Shown here piece after piece: positions 1 through 11,035 of a stretch of 64,000 nt of DNA (position 1 is its first letter; every line of letters starts with the position of its first letter). The notes under the pieces were generated by a model. The model had not been told where the DNA came from, made no database searches, and saw only the letters and a list, made by a program, of their open reading frames with translations. Origin of the DNA: Naematelia aurantialba. Its lineage: Eukaryota; Basidiomycota; Tremellomycetes; Tremellales; Naemateliaceae. The translations under genes and the position numbers were made by a program. The stretch covers positions 1 through 64,000 of the forward strand of contig JAKFAO010000012.1 of NCBI GenBank assembly GCA_021527695.1. The letters run 5' to 3'.

Positions 1-103
1 CTAACCCCTAACCCCCTAACCCCCTAACCCCCTAACCCCTAACCCCCTAACCCCCTAACCCCCTAACCCCCTAACCCCCTAACCCCCTAACCCCCTAACC
101 CCC
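1..103. repeat. Telomere repeat tract, chromosome end
   Basis: About twelve tandem units of TAACCCCC, with occasional seven-base TAACCCC units, fill the first 103 bases. The G-rich strand therefore reads TTAGGGGG toward the left end, so base 1 lies in the telomere and the window runs inward. This repeat variant is known from Cryptococcus and related Tremellomycetes, whereas most filamentous fungi use TTAGGG. The mix of 7- and 8-base units is typical of imprecise telomerase copying. The tract ends sharply at CCCAAAGG. Confidence 0.95.
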
Positions 104-686
104 AAAGGCAACGGGCTTCTTGAACCCAAGCTACTGGCTGGGGGTCGGGAATGGACCCCATGCTACTTACCGCCTCACCGCCAACCTCGTAACAAGGGAC
201 GGTCTGCTCGCTAATGCCCACTGGGTCTACGAGCAGGCCACACAGGCCGACATGTTCCGAGGCAGTGCGGCAGACCACCCCACCAAGGCCCAGACCCAAG
301 CCCTGACAGACATCCTCAACGCCGTTGGCTGGAATGCCGGGATAAGGTCACCGACTAAGTCCCTCGATCCTGATGCTTGGTGGCACTCAACTCCCTCCTC
401 CGACAGGTCGGACATCTTTAGGGAATTTACCAGGCAGTACCAGACAGACGAGGAGATCCGGGACCTATTCGAACAAGCCAGGAGGAGCACGAATCCGTAC
501 GCCCTGCCTTGTAAGGCCCAGCCAGGCAACCCAGACCACCGCTACCAGGTCCACCTTCGGGCTCCATTCCGAGTACGATGCTCAAACAAGGAGTGCAAGC
601 ATAAACTACAGAGGACCGCCCTCGTCCACTGGATCGCAGAGCTCGTTCAAGGAGGTGTTATCGATAGGACGGCACTTGGTGTCTGA
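99..686 (+). CDS. Telomere-adjacent open frame, function unknown, 5' truncated
   Basis: An open frame of about 195 codons starts against the telomere tract and stops at 684-686. It has no ATG near its left end, and an in-frame stop lies inside the telomere repeat at 96-98, so if real it is a remnant cut by the chromosome end. The product would be hydrophilic, with a possible zinc-ligand pair near the C-terminus (CSNKEC, around 598-615). I do not recognise the family. Position suggests a telomere-linked gene or a mobile-element fragment, but no helicase motif is visible. It could also be a chance open frame. Confidence 0.3.
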   Translation, partial: PPKATGFLNPSYWLGVGNGPHATYRLTANLVTRDGLLANAHWVYEQATQADMFRGSAADHPTKAQTQALTDILNAVGWNAGIRSPTKSLDPDAWWHSTPSSDRSDIFREFTRQYQTDEEIRDLFEQARRSTNPYALPCKAQPGNPDHRYQVHLRAPFRVRCSNKECKHKLQRTALVHWIAELVQGGVIDRTALGV

Positions 687-825
687 CCCACGATTTGCTT
701 CCGTCCTTGGGGGTCACCTTGTCGACGTGACCGAAGATCCTCGATATCTCTTTCCACATCTTGACCATGCATGTTTCATTGACATATTCTGGTAGGCACC
801 ACCGCCCTCCACCAGCCCATGCCAT

Positions 826-850
826 TGATCATGCATTCCATGCATGATCA
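826..850. repeat. Perfect hairpin, 11-bp arms and 3-base loop
   Basis: The left arm TGATCATGCAT (826-836) and right arm ATGCATGATCA (840-850) are exact reverse complements around the loop TCC. The hairpin sits at the boundary between the telomere-adjacent frame and the truncated end of the gag gene, and the gag frame's stop codon lies inside the right arm. It may mark the junction where the retroelement was cut or joined to the telomere-proximal sequence. Confidence 0.8.
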
Positions 851-1639
851 TTCGGTGCCCCCGTCCCGGAATCGGGTTGTAACCCCTAAGAGACCATCTA
901 TAGCCTTGTCAACTATAGGTTCCTGGTCTCTCCAACCCAGGACTGCAATCAGCTCTCTCATTCGAGCGAAGTACTCAGAGGCAGTTCCCGTCTGTCTCAA
1001 CTCCTTGAGATTTCGACGAGCCGTACCCCTCTCGTCGGGGTCCCCGAAATTATCCTTAAGATACCTCACAAAGGCGTCTCTCGACGAAAGCTCGATAGCC
1101 GGGGGAACTGCTGTTGCCAATGGTCGAACGGCGTCGAGAGCTACACCTCGTAAGTAACTCATCATGAACGTCACCTTGATCTCCTCAGTGTAGTACCGAG
1201 AGGGCTGAAGCTTGAACACCAGATCACATTCCATAATGAACTGGTTGAGTTTCTCGGGAGCTCGACCATTGAAGGTATCGGGCTCTCGAGCTTTTGGTTC
1301 CTTGAAGTTTGACGAGGGACTCGACGAATCTCTGACGAATCGCTCGCGCTCCCACTGTTGGTGTTGCTGCTGTGTGGCTATGGCGCTCATATACGCCATC
1401 ATTTGCTGTTGGAAAACAGCAGGGTCTATGACAGGCGGGACGAAAGGGGTGTGGGAGGCTCGCTCCGGGCTCTGTTGTGGGGAAGGATCTCGTCGAGACC
1501 CCTCTTGTCGCTCGTCGATCTGCTCACCGAAGTCGACGAACGAACCCGAACCCTCGAGGTCCTCTTGAACCCCAGAGTTCAATCGTCCCTGATCTCGCGC
1601 TGCTTGGCGAGTGACTCGTGAGGAAGGTGGAATGGACAT
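848..1639 (-). pseudogene. Ty3/gypsy-type retrotransposon gag, truncated
   Basis: The frame encodes about 263 residues with the layout of a fungal Ty3/gypsy Gag. It has a Gln/Ser-rich, charged N-terminus, then a retrotransposon-gag domain with FNGRAPEKLNQFIMECDLVF, then a region around YLKDNFGDPDE, and last LKELRQTGTASEYFARMREL. The first ATG in frame is at 1639, and a longer frame runs upstream without an ATG. The protein stops just after the gag core. No zinc knuckle, protease, reverse transcriptase or integrase follows before the telomere, so only the 5' part of the element remains. It is transcribed toward the telomere, as expected if the rest was lost by chromosome-end truncation. Confidence 0.8.
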
Positions 1640-1853
1640 GGCGTTAACTTGGCTTGATGGTTGTGCGCGGTAACAGCGATCCTCGATACTGTCACGATGC
1701 TCCGGTCTAACTTCGGCGACCTGGGACCGCTGCACAACGACTAGCTTGGAATTGGACGAGTTCCGCGCGAACTCGTTGAGAGAATGAGGAAAGCCTTGAC
1801 TTGGGACTGGGACGTGGACTGAGACTTGGGCGATCTAGAAGAACTCAGATGAG

Positions 1854-2021
1854 TGGTTGTAGACCCGTCGAAGTTAGAACGAGATCGTTGGGTCTTGGAC
1901 TATAGGACTCAATCGAGGATTGCTGAGGAACCTCACTACAATCCGGTAAATTCTATATACTCTCGTCGAGACGAGTAGATACTCGCTCAACCTAGACGAG
2001 TTCCTCAACCCCCACGTGACA
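1854..2021 (-). mobile_element. Possible 5' LTR of the truncated gypsy element
   Basis: Upstream of gag on the same strand is a roughly 168-bp stretch that could be an LTR. Read on the minus strand it begins TGTCACGTGG and ends ACAACCA, with a TATATA box at 1954-1959. Length, TG...CA ends and distance to gag fit fungal Ty3/gypsy LTRs. No second copy is in the window, so the ends are a guess and no target-site duplication can be checked. Confidence 0.3.
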
Positions 2022-2599
2022 GCCATGCCGCCATCCCGGTCGCGTGGATAGTCACGTGACGACTCGACGACGTCTCCGTCATGACAATAAGTTACCTCGC
2101 TAGACCTCAACACCGCCTGACCATCTACACTACCTCTCCGAGTTTGCCGGATCCCACCAAGCTCATCATGCCTACACAACTGTCGATCAAGTCACAAGAA
2201 CCCGAGCACTTAGCTCAACCCTTGTAGACGACAGCTTTCCACTCGTCTTTGATTAGCTTGAGGTCAATCAAGGACGGGTCGTAACACCGTCGCTTTCCAC
2301 GTCGTCTCCGGGTTTCACCAAGTTTCAGCCTGCCAGGTACGAGTCGTAACACGGATGACTCATACGTTCCTGGGAGCAACTCAACTGCATGTTCAGCGGG
2401 ATTGAATGTGCCAAAATTCAACTCTCGGGGGCGGATATGGAACTTCTGGAGCAGTGGAATAAGTGCTACTCATAGAACAGGGCATAAAGTAAGCTCCTTT
2501 GTGAAACTCCAAACCCCGGAACCACCCTGTAACCCCAGCAGAAACACACACAGTACTCGCGTACTGCCCTACTACTGATACAACCCTAACACCCTTACC

Positions 2600-5500
2600 T
2601 CACCCTACATGTTCCGTCAACAAACCCATTAGAACAGCTTTACTCTCTTCAGTTATACCCCTTTTCAAACGCCCAGCAAGGTACGCAGTGTACGCCACAA
2701 TTCCCGCACATCGGTTCTTCCCTTGCAGTCCAGGCAGAGCGAATGGGTGTCCGCACTGCAGAAGTTTTTCTAGATATGCAAGAGCGTCAGCTCGAGCTAG
2801 GGAGGGCTCGATCGACGCGGAGGGAGAGGCGTCGGAGGACAGCGATGGTGTCACAATGATGTATGATTCTTGAAGGCGGTCGTGGCCGTCAAGCACAGAG
2901 GCGTACGTCCATATGACCACTGAGTCCAAATTAGTACATTCACAATGTGTCTTCGAACCCATTTCAGCTTACATGTCGCAATATACTAGTGTCTAATGTT
3001 AGCGCTGAACAAGACAGCAGTTTGTAGCTTTGACTCACCAGACACCATGGAACGATACTCGGCGCTGTCTGGAACCGTGATTCACTACTCCATTGGAAGA
3101 CGTGTGACAATACTAGCACCGTGGTCCGTCAGAACAGGACGTGGTAAATCTTCCTACTGCACTCACACTCAGCCGCCGCATAACAGCTATACGCGCCATC
3201 CTGGCTCCGGGCCCAAGTATTGACGTACGCATTCGCCGCTGCCCATTCACCGGGAGATACTGGTCGACCAGCGATTTCTTGATGATACATCAGCGTCTCG
3301 ATTATCTTCTCATGTTCAATGACTTACTGTTGGTGCCCGCAAATATCCTGATCTGCTCTGTGTCGCTGAGTAGCAGTACACACCCGAGATATGCGAATGG
3401 GATCCCTGCAGAATGGATACACGACTCGATCAGCGGCGCTGTTGGTGGCTTCCTGTGGAGAGCTTCTTGTCCAACGTGGTTTCGCCAAACCCCAAACGCT
3501 TGACGCAGGGAGTCTTTCCACCCTGTAATTTTGCTATCATGTATCATAGAGAGGTCGCCTAAGTCTCGCCAAAGTAGAGTCCAAGATATGGATAGAAGGC
3601 CATACAATAAGATCCAGACAGACAGCTGCGTCACGTTTGGCGGGATCGAGCCTCTTCCGGCCAATTCTCGTAAAGCGTTGCGGAACGATGGTTGAGGAAG
3701 ACTCTGTCGCAGAGCTGTACTCCACACAAACGGATCAACAGCGTCCCACACTGCCTCGTCGACAGGGAAGTCAATCTGTATGGAAAAGCAATGCGTCTAC
3801 CCGGATCAGCACGACCAGTTTGCCAAACGCACCAACAGATAATGCCTGTACAGCGCAGCGTTTTCGGTATCCACCATGAACGCAAACCATCCGACACGTT
3901 TACGTTCCTCCTCCTCGACCCAGCTGAGCCAGCATGTCAAAGGGTTGTCAGACGGTGAGATCTGGGTACGTTCGTAATGCGGTAAGAAGACGCCGGACAG
4001 ACGGGCGAGCATGATTGAGGGGGAGTGGAAAATCTGCTCGACGTCAGCGATTCCCTAAGGGTCACTGCCTGTTTACTCACTTGTCCAACGTCATGCTGTT
4101 TCAAAGAACAGAATGACCGTGCAAAATAGTTGATGAGAAGCAACGTCTGCAAACTCGATACAGGAGCTACCGGCTCATCTTCGACGACCTCGAAAATCCG
4201 GTTCCGAATCCGCTTATGTATTCTGGTAGCGACTTGCAAGCCCTCTTTGTCCTCGGCAAAGGCGGATCCGATACAGATCATTGTTAACAATAGATCAGGC
4301 GGCAGACGTCGGAAGCAAAGTGATTGGCGGTGTATAATGGGGTACAGTGGTGCAAAGTGCCTGTGGGCGGATATTAATTTCCTAGCTGACGTGGAACTCA
4401 CATAAAATACAACTCCAAATATAGTCGCATCTGCTGTAGCCGGAAGGTCGAAGATGAGGGCTCGCTTTTTGTATCCGCCTGCGTTCACAGATCAGTCAAC
4501 TCATATCTACAGTGACCTAAAGGTGCGCTTACGTCCAACAGCTCCATCATCGATGCTCGCACGTTCTCATCCAGAATATCATGGCGAGGGAGCATTGTCC
4601 ACGCACTTCGGCTTATCCAATCATCCGAGAAGCTGGGATATGCATGTGATTGAGAGACATTCGGCACAGCGTACGTATGGTAAGGCTGAGGCTGTCTTGA
4701 GCTGGCAGCGCTAGGCGGTCTTCTCAGTGACAGATTGGCCGCAAGAGATTCGCGTCGTACCCGATTCTGAAGTACGGGCGGCGGTTCGTCCTGGACCAAA
4801 CCAGCATCGCCGCCGTCGCCGCCGTCGTCGACCAAAGGCGGCCTCTTGCTAAGGTCGCCAGTGCTGAATAGGTTGGAATTGGGTGAAGCGTTGAAGAGCC
4901 ACGATAAGAGGTCATCCATATTATCCCCAGTTTGAATGGGCAGACTCCACTCGAGTTCTTCCCCGGCTGTGGTGGTAGTGGGGTCGAGCGACGGCACATG
5001 GTCCTCAACTGGTATGATCGGTGGCTGATCACCATTAGGGCCGTCGAAGGGATCAATGGGCATCCGGGGCAGTTCTGACGGGTCCGGGTGTAGCGGCCAT
5101 GAGGTCGATTTGGTAGAAGTTTTAGATGGTGACCTCGACACGGAGGATGCGAAGGGCATCTGTGAATCCGGGACGATGACTTGCCCGCTGCTGGACATGG
5201 ACGTATCGCGCTGTCGGGGCGGCGCCGATGAAGGCTGAGCAGTCGATGGCTCGCATGAGAGGTGTCGCTTGCGCTTGAGACTAGATCCTGCAGGCGTTAT
5301 ATTCAGTGGTCGATCCTCCGCCGGGGAAGCGGAACTGCGTGATTGCCTCCTCTCAGATGATTGTGGGTCGGCACGACTTCCTTCCGCGCCAAAGGTACAA
5401 GCTTTGGCTTGATGCCGCCTAAGGACGTCAGGTCTGGCGAAACCCTTTCCACACAGCTCGCAAACGCTTGTCGGTCGATCATCTAACATATCCAACCATG

Positions 5501-5685
5501 CTAACGTCAGCCATTCAATTCGAGACCATGAGAATGTATGCGACCCCAAGATAAGACTCACGGTTGAGGGCATGCCGCTCTAAATAATCTCTCCGCCAAT
5601 ACTTCTTTGGACACTTTGTACACGCGTGGACCCTTCCTGATGTCTCTGAACTTTCCATACTCGGCGTAGGGAGAGTGGTTGACAT
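2600..5685 (-). CDS. C2H2 zinc-finger transcription factor A with fungal_trans domain
   Basis: Start ATG at 5685, stop at 2600, with several short introns. Exon 1 carries finger 1 (CTKCPKKYWRRDYLERHALN). A GTGAGT intron (5561-5483) splits the final histidine codon, and splicing gives His followed by DRPTSV. Finger 2 follows at once (CELCGKGFARPDVLRRHQAK). A long Ser/Pro-rich linker has a basic KRKRH stretch, probably a nuclear signal. Next comes a fungal-specific transcription-factor region with the usual W..W...EERKR...F..D pattern near 3850-3950. The C-terminus (EPSLARADALAYL, later LLTEHVG) matches regulators B and C further along. It is a nuclear DNA-binding regulator that lies downstream of and parallel to dioxygenase I. 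By analogy and context it probably controls the neighbouring NCS1/dioxygenase pair. Confidence 0.8.
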
Positions 5686-6233
5686 TATGTCTGATGCAAA
5701 GGCAATGTTACTGGTGCAGAGGCATTGCAAGAATGAGCAGGGAAGCGTTGTTGATAAGTGCTAAAGAGTGGGGAGATGACCATGGGATTAGTGATATTGC
5801 CACGTCATGCGTACTTGAATCCCTCACTGCCTATGAGAAACCAGTCCCTAACCGTGGTATGCATGCACCTATGCGCTGTCTGTGAAGTGTGGTCGCACTC
5901 TTCTATCACCCTCTTTGCTTCAACATGCTTGTAAAGAATGTTGTCATAGCTATATGGACAAACGTCGTGTCAGCGACCCAGAGCATTTGCCAGGCATCAT
6001 GAAGGTGGATACTCACCCACTCTACGCTCATATCACAATATCGATATCCATTGCGGAGCATCGGTGACGCCGCTTCGAAGGGCCATATTGGTAGTCAAGG
6101 TGGCCTTGGGCTTTGCCGTCGCCCGGCCAACTATCACACAGGTCTAAGCATGCATGGGTGCATTGCCTGGTCAGCAAGCAATCTGGCCTGAACGGAACGC
6201 GTCGCTCTTCGGCTCGTGCTGTATCATCCCTGT

Positions 6234-6251
6234 GCCCACGTGCCTGCCCAC
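6234..6251. promoter_or_regulatory. Paired GCCCAC motifs upstream of regulator A
   Basis: GCCCAC occurs at 6234-6239 and again at 6246-6251 in the 700-bp stretch between dioxygenase I (stop 6388) and regulator A (start 5685). I see no gene in that stretch. The same hexamer is clustered in the other module promoters. A role in (auto)regulation of gene A is inferred. Confidence 0.4.
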
Positions 6252-6387
6252 TTCGCTTGGCGATATTGTATCGAGGCATCCCATTCCCATGACAAACAAA
6301 CCGAATCCATAGATAGGTCACCATACAACGCATAAATGAATATTACGGGAGACCTAAACCCGGCCACTACCGGTGTCAAGGCAGCAG

Positions 6388-7699
6388 CTACCTCACGTAC
6401 GTAGCATTGAGCCGCATGCCGATGTATTCTCCAGAAGTGACGGGAGGGTACTTCTTCGGTCTGGTCTCGGACCAGGTACCGGGAAGCACGTCGATGACTT
6501 TGTCGGGGTTGGCCGAGCAGAACTGTCCATATCTCAGCCTGATGAGGGAGACAAGGCACTCACGTATGGGATGGAGAATCTCTCCCGGGTCATGTTCTCG
6601 TCATCATCGCGCTTGGGAGGCTCTCTCACGCGGTGCAGAGTAGATCTGAGCTCGTCGTTTGACCAGCGCATCAGGAAATCGCCAATGTTAAATATGATAG
6701 CTCCAGGCACAGGCGGCGCAGGGAGGAAGGTCCCCGGGCGGTGCTGATGCACTTCGTCATAAAGGTCTTTCGCATCCGATTAAAAGACAAACTCACTGGG
6801 TCCTCTACTTCTAAGCCTCCCACGTCGTCTTGGAAGAGAAATGTGCAAGTGCCAAAGTCCTTCGAGATGTCAGCGAGGCGTCGTGGCCACAATGAACAGT
6901 ATCGCTCACGGTGTGCGCTGCGATCCTTCCCATTTCCCCAGACTCGAAGACCTTACGCGGGCCCGATGGATCTACGCCGCGATAGTTGGCGTTATAGCGC
7001 GTCCAAGACAGCACACAGCACTCACAGTGCAAGAGACGCAACTGGTTGTCAAACTCGTTGTGGTATTCCTCAAAAAACCGGTCCGGCACGCCTGGCATCC
7101 CGACCGCCAGAGCCTTGAGGACTTTGACCTCGAGCAGGCGACAAGTCTCCATGAACCCTACACAGGTGCTTCTCATTCCTGGAAGGTATTTCTCCTCGAG
7201 CCAGATGTTGGCGCATCGCTTTGATTTTTCATTGCCTGGTACGTGATGCATTAGCAGCGTCGGGAGGTGAGCTTGAAACCCTACTTACCCATATCGAAAC
7301 TCTCCTTGAAATCGGGCCGGGTCTTTCGGAGCTTGTCCAGCTCGTCGTTGTCAAAGACCATCTGAGAGACCTGCTCCACCCCGATGCCGGAATAGCCACT
7401 ATACAATACACAAGTCAGCCACCTGGTGTTTTGCATGTACGAGCGCACCGATGCTTATCCCCTTCAGGCGGGTGAGGGGCAGTCATCTTGACTTGGTACG
7501 GCAATTCGAAGAACCTTTTGCTCATCGCAAAGACAGCGTCAATCTCGGACTGGTTGATTCCATGGTTGATGATGTAGAGGAAGCCAACGTCGCGACAAGC
7601 GGCGTAGAATCGCTCGCCGATCTCCTTGGCAGCGGGGCCGGTGCCGTCCCCAAAGTCGCCGAAGTCGATAAAGGGGATAGCGGAATCTGCACTTCCCAT
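6388..7699 (-). CDS. 2-oxoglutarate/Fe(II) dioxygenase I, thymine-7-hydroxylase-like
   Basis: Start ATG at 7699 (MGSADSAIPFID), stop at 6388, with about five introns. The N-terminal DIOX_N domain shows IPFIDFGDF and GFLYIINHGI. After splicing (donor GTGAGC near 6910), the iron motif reads HTDFGTCTFLFQDD, giving the His and Asp ligands. The second His is in STLHRV after GDFLMRWSND, and the 2-oxoglutarate-binding RxS is RFS in TRERFSIPY. The tail (FCSANPDKVIDVLPGTW, then KKYPPVTSGEYIGMRL) resembles fungal thymine-7-hydroxylases. Those enzymes oxidise the thymine methyl group in pyrimidine salvage. The gene is divergent from an NCS1 permease, which supports a nucleobase substrate. The family also covers isopenicillin-N-synthase and plant-hormone oxidase relatives, so the exact substrate is uncertain. 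Confidence 0.8.
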
Positions 7700-7860
7700 G
7701 TTGCCGATGGTCACTTTCTTGGTTGCAGAGACGGCGGATACTATGAGGTGAGACGAGATGGTATGGTTCGGCTATCGTATACGCAAAGAGAGAGAGAGAG
7801 AGCTTCACTGGCGTCCCACAGTCGGCTCGGGTCGTTCGTTCTACGTTCGTTCTCCGAACC

Positions 7861-7911
7861 GCCCACTTGGTGGGCTTGGTGGGCAGGGAACCTGGGAACG
7901 GCCAGGTGGGC
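7861..7911. promoter_or_regulatory. Four GTGGGC/GCCCAC motifs in the dioxygenase I - NCS1 I divergent promoter
   Basis: The divergent promoter (7700-8031) holds GCCCAC at 7861-7866 and GTGGGC at 7870-7875, 7879-7884 and 7906-7911, four hits within 51 bases. The first two form an inverted repeat around TTG. A (GA)n run lies nearby at about 7786-7801. The position would let one regulator act on both the permease and the dioxygenase. Function is inferred. Confidence 0.5.
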
Positions 7912-8031
7912 ATGGACTCTTAGAGAAGATAGCGCTGGACATAGTGATAAGGAGAGAATCTCTTCGAGAAGAAGTGTTCGCCCCTCTGCAACACGCTCTC
8001 ACTCCCACTTGATCCCGATCTGCAGTCGAGC

Positions 8032-10525
8032 ATGACATCTTCTACTGTAAGGGAGATTTCTTCTGACACCAGTCCTTCGGGATGGTCGCGCTTCCTCAAG
8101 AAGCTCGAGGTGCCCACCGACGAGGATGCTACTTATCAAGTCAGCTTCTCACGTGCTTCCGACGAAGGTTTGCTGACTCTCTGAGCAGACGGACCGTTGG
8201 ACCAACCGAGATCTCATTCCTATGCCGAAGGAGAGACGAACTTATGCCATCTGGTCATACGTGATTTATTGGATCATCTCGGGAATGTGCATCAGCGCAT
8301 ACACACTTGGTTCCACTCTGCTTGCGTACGGTCTCAACTGCCAGCAGGCACTTGCCACCATTGCAGTGGGATCCCTCTGCGTGTCACCTCTTGTGAGTCT
8401 TGGGACGATTGATATGTGCTGATCTCGTAGGTCATGGCTTGCGGGTGGATGGGCGAAGTAAGTGATAGCCTACCATCGGCTTCTCCATTGCTCATGTGTT
8501 TCAGCGCCACCACATCGGCTTCACTGTTGCATCACGCTTCTCATGGGGCATGTATGGGTCATACTTTCCTGTGATCATTCGTACTTTCACCGTAAGCTGC
8601 GTTCTCGGGTAGTCACCACAGTCGATGCTCATCGGTTATGAAGACAATCTTCTGGGACGGACTCCAGGGTAAGTCAATAAATACTGCGCAGGGCGCGGCC
8701 TAATGCCTGTGACGTAGCGTACTGGGGTGGCCAGGCTATGGCAGTGACACTCGGTACGATCTTCACTGGCCTCTACAAGATGGACAGCACACTTGCCGGC
8801 GGTGTTCTCCAGACCAAGGACCTAATTGGAATGTTGTAAGCAGGGCCCCGGACAATCCTTCACTAGCACTTACTCGTTGCAGGGTCTACTACGTATTCTT
8901 CGTGACTATCATGATAGTGCCCCCTGAGAAGCTTCAAAAGCCTTTTATCGCGTCGTCCTGCATGTTTGTTTCCACGTAAGCCAAGTCTGATCACAATCCG
9001 TGATAGGCTCTGACCCTTACCTTCCCTAACCAGCCTTATCGGCCTCCTCGTTTGGGGCTGCTCCAACAACGGTGGCGGGGCTGGCCCTCTTTGGAACACC
9101 GCAGGGACGCCCCTCCACGGCTCTACAGGCTGGTGAGCACTCTTTCAATTACAAGCGTTAAGCATGCTAACCGTACTGCAAGGGCGATGATGTTTGGCAT
9201 CGCTGCCGTGCTCGGCTCGTGGGGAGGTGGTACTCTGTGAGTGCTTCCTGCACTCTTAGTTTCATGTTACTAATAAACGTCCGCCTCGCAGTGGTCAAAG
9301 CGACTGGACTCGTTATGCGGACCGGCCCAAGGCGCCGATTATCGCTCAAACCATCGCTGCCCCTCTTGGCATTTTCATTTGCGGAACGGTCGGTATCATC
9401 GTGACCAGCTGCGGGAACGGAGTCCTGGGTGTGTGGATTCAATCACCGATGGCGCCACACTGACGTCTTGTTGCAGGCGAGACAATCTGGGAGCCATTTG
9501 AACTTCTCTATGCTCTCCAGGCACACTACAACAACTCGCCCCGTGCCCGGGCGGGCGTCTTCTTCGCGGGCGCAGGCTGTGTTGGCGCGCAGCTTGGAAT
9601 CAGGTGAGCTCAAGAAAGCCGTGAACACATGCTAATGGTGAATCAGCATCGTTCTCAACTCTGTATCTGCTGGTATGGATCTGGCCGGACTATGCCCCCG
9701 CTACCTCAACATCCGACGTGGTGCCTATAGTGAGTAAAGAGCGCACAATAGGGCCCGTGTCGGACCGCTAACTCAAAGCCATAGTCCTTGCAGCTGCCGG
9801 TTTGGCTGTCAATCCCTGGCAGTACTTGAGCAACGCTAGTACTTTCTTGACCGTCATGTAGGTTCGCGTCTATTGACAAATGTGACCATGCTCATACGTC
9901 CTCTATCAGCTCGGGTTTCGGCGTCTTCCTCGCCCCATTTACGGGGGTTATGCTGGCCGACTACCTCGTCGTCCGAAAGCAGACCTTGGTTCTCGAAGAT
10001 CTGTACAAGGGAGACCGTTCTTCGATTTACTGGTTCAATGCGGGTTTCAATTGGAGAGCGTTCGTGGCTTGGACTCCTGGCGTGGCTGTCCTCATGCCCG
10101 GCTTTATCATGAGTGTCAAAGACTCTAACGCCTGGAACGCGTGGGTATGTGGATTCTTTGTCGTCTTCACACAAAGCGTTTTCTAACGGTTGGGCCGACT
10201 ACAGGTGAAGCTGTTCCATCTTGACTTTTACATCGGTACGTGCCCTCTGTTGTACAGTACCCATTGCTGTTACCCATTGCTGATTTGTACCAATCTTCTA
10301 GGCGTTGGCATTTCATTCCTACTCATGGTAGTTATCAACAAGATCTCGCCGCCCGCCGGTCTTGGACTCGGCACCAAATACCACGACGACAGTGTTTCCT
10401 TTGGCTCTACAGACACAGGCGTTGTCGGCTTTGAGCGCGAGGAGACTGAAAAGGAAATCCCTGGCGAAGCCGAAGGCTATCTTCCGCACCACGGCTCAGT
10501 GGTGCTCACAGATTCGAAGGTATAG
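8032..10525 (+). CDS. NCS1 nucleobase/ureide:cation symporter I
   Basis: Start ATG at 8032 (MTSSTVREISSD), stop at 10525, with about ten short introns; the first is roughly 8141-8190. After the cytosolic N-terminus comes the NCS1 signature RWTNRDLIPMPKERRTYAIW, then the first membrane helices (YVIYWIISGMCISAYTLGS). Later exons encode the remaining helices of the usual twelve and an acidic cytosolic tail (DTGVVGFEREETEKE). The family moves uracil, allantoin, hydantoins, cytosine, purines or vitamin B6-type compounds with H+ or Na+ across the plasma membrane. The N-terminal pattern is closest to the fungal Fur (allantoin/uracil) branch. Divergence from a thymine-hydroxylase-like dioxygenase supports a pyrimidine-like substrate, but specificity cannot be read from the sequence. 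Confidence 0.85.
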
Positions 10526-11035
10526 ATGTTAAGAGCGTGGAGGTGGACTGTCGCCGTGGTCGGGGTTGTTCGATCATGGTCTAAAGGTAGTAACGTTGTG
10601 TGTTTCCGCCCCGTAGCATCGGCGCATCATGTCTTCTTGTGCCCGGTAGCTCAAGTTGTCGATAGGCATGCTTTATTTATTGACGTTGTTGGTTTTGTCA
10701 AACACCATGCCGTCCTTCAGCAGCAGCGTTGTATTAATTTGAAGGGACCCAATAGACCCGTAAGACCCGGACGAGACCACCGGCGTGTTCTGCAAGGATG
10801 ACATACCCGAATCTAGCGTCAAAGTAGACTAGGAGGCTTTTCCCTTGTGATGACCCGGGAAAGTCTCAGTTGATTCTCAAGCCGAATCTGTCCCGTTCAA
10901 TGGTCAAACATAAGGTGGCGGAATCATAGACACCACTGAGGGGAGATCTGGCTGTCAAGGTCACTATGCATGGGTACGAAGCCGCTGTCACTGTTTCGGA
11001 CAGGCATCGTGCCGGAGGCATCCTTTGAGATCCAT
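10526..11035. other. Convergent intergenic region, no gene seen
   Basis: About 510 bases separate the stop of NCS1 I and the stop of aldo-keto reductase I, which face each other. I see no coding pattern, RNA gene or notable repeat. It presumably holds the two 3' untranslated regions and polyadenylation signals. Confidence 0.6.

Noticed and set aside
2215..2421. Open frame on the minus strand with a basic RRRRGKRR stretch, upstream of the possible LTR
   Set aside because: Only 68 codons, no recognised domain and no RNA evidence. It could be a pol remnant, but nothing specific supports that.
7786..7801. (GA)n run as a possible GAGA-type element
   Set aside because: Short simple repeat; no evidence of function beyond chance slippage.
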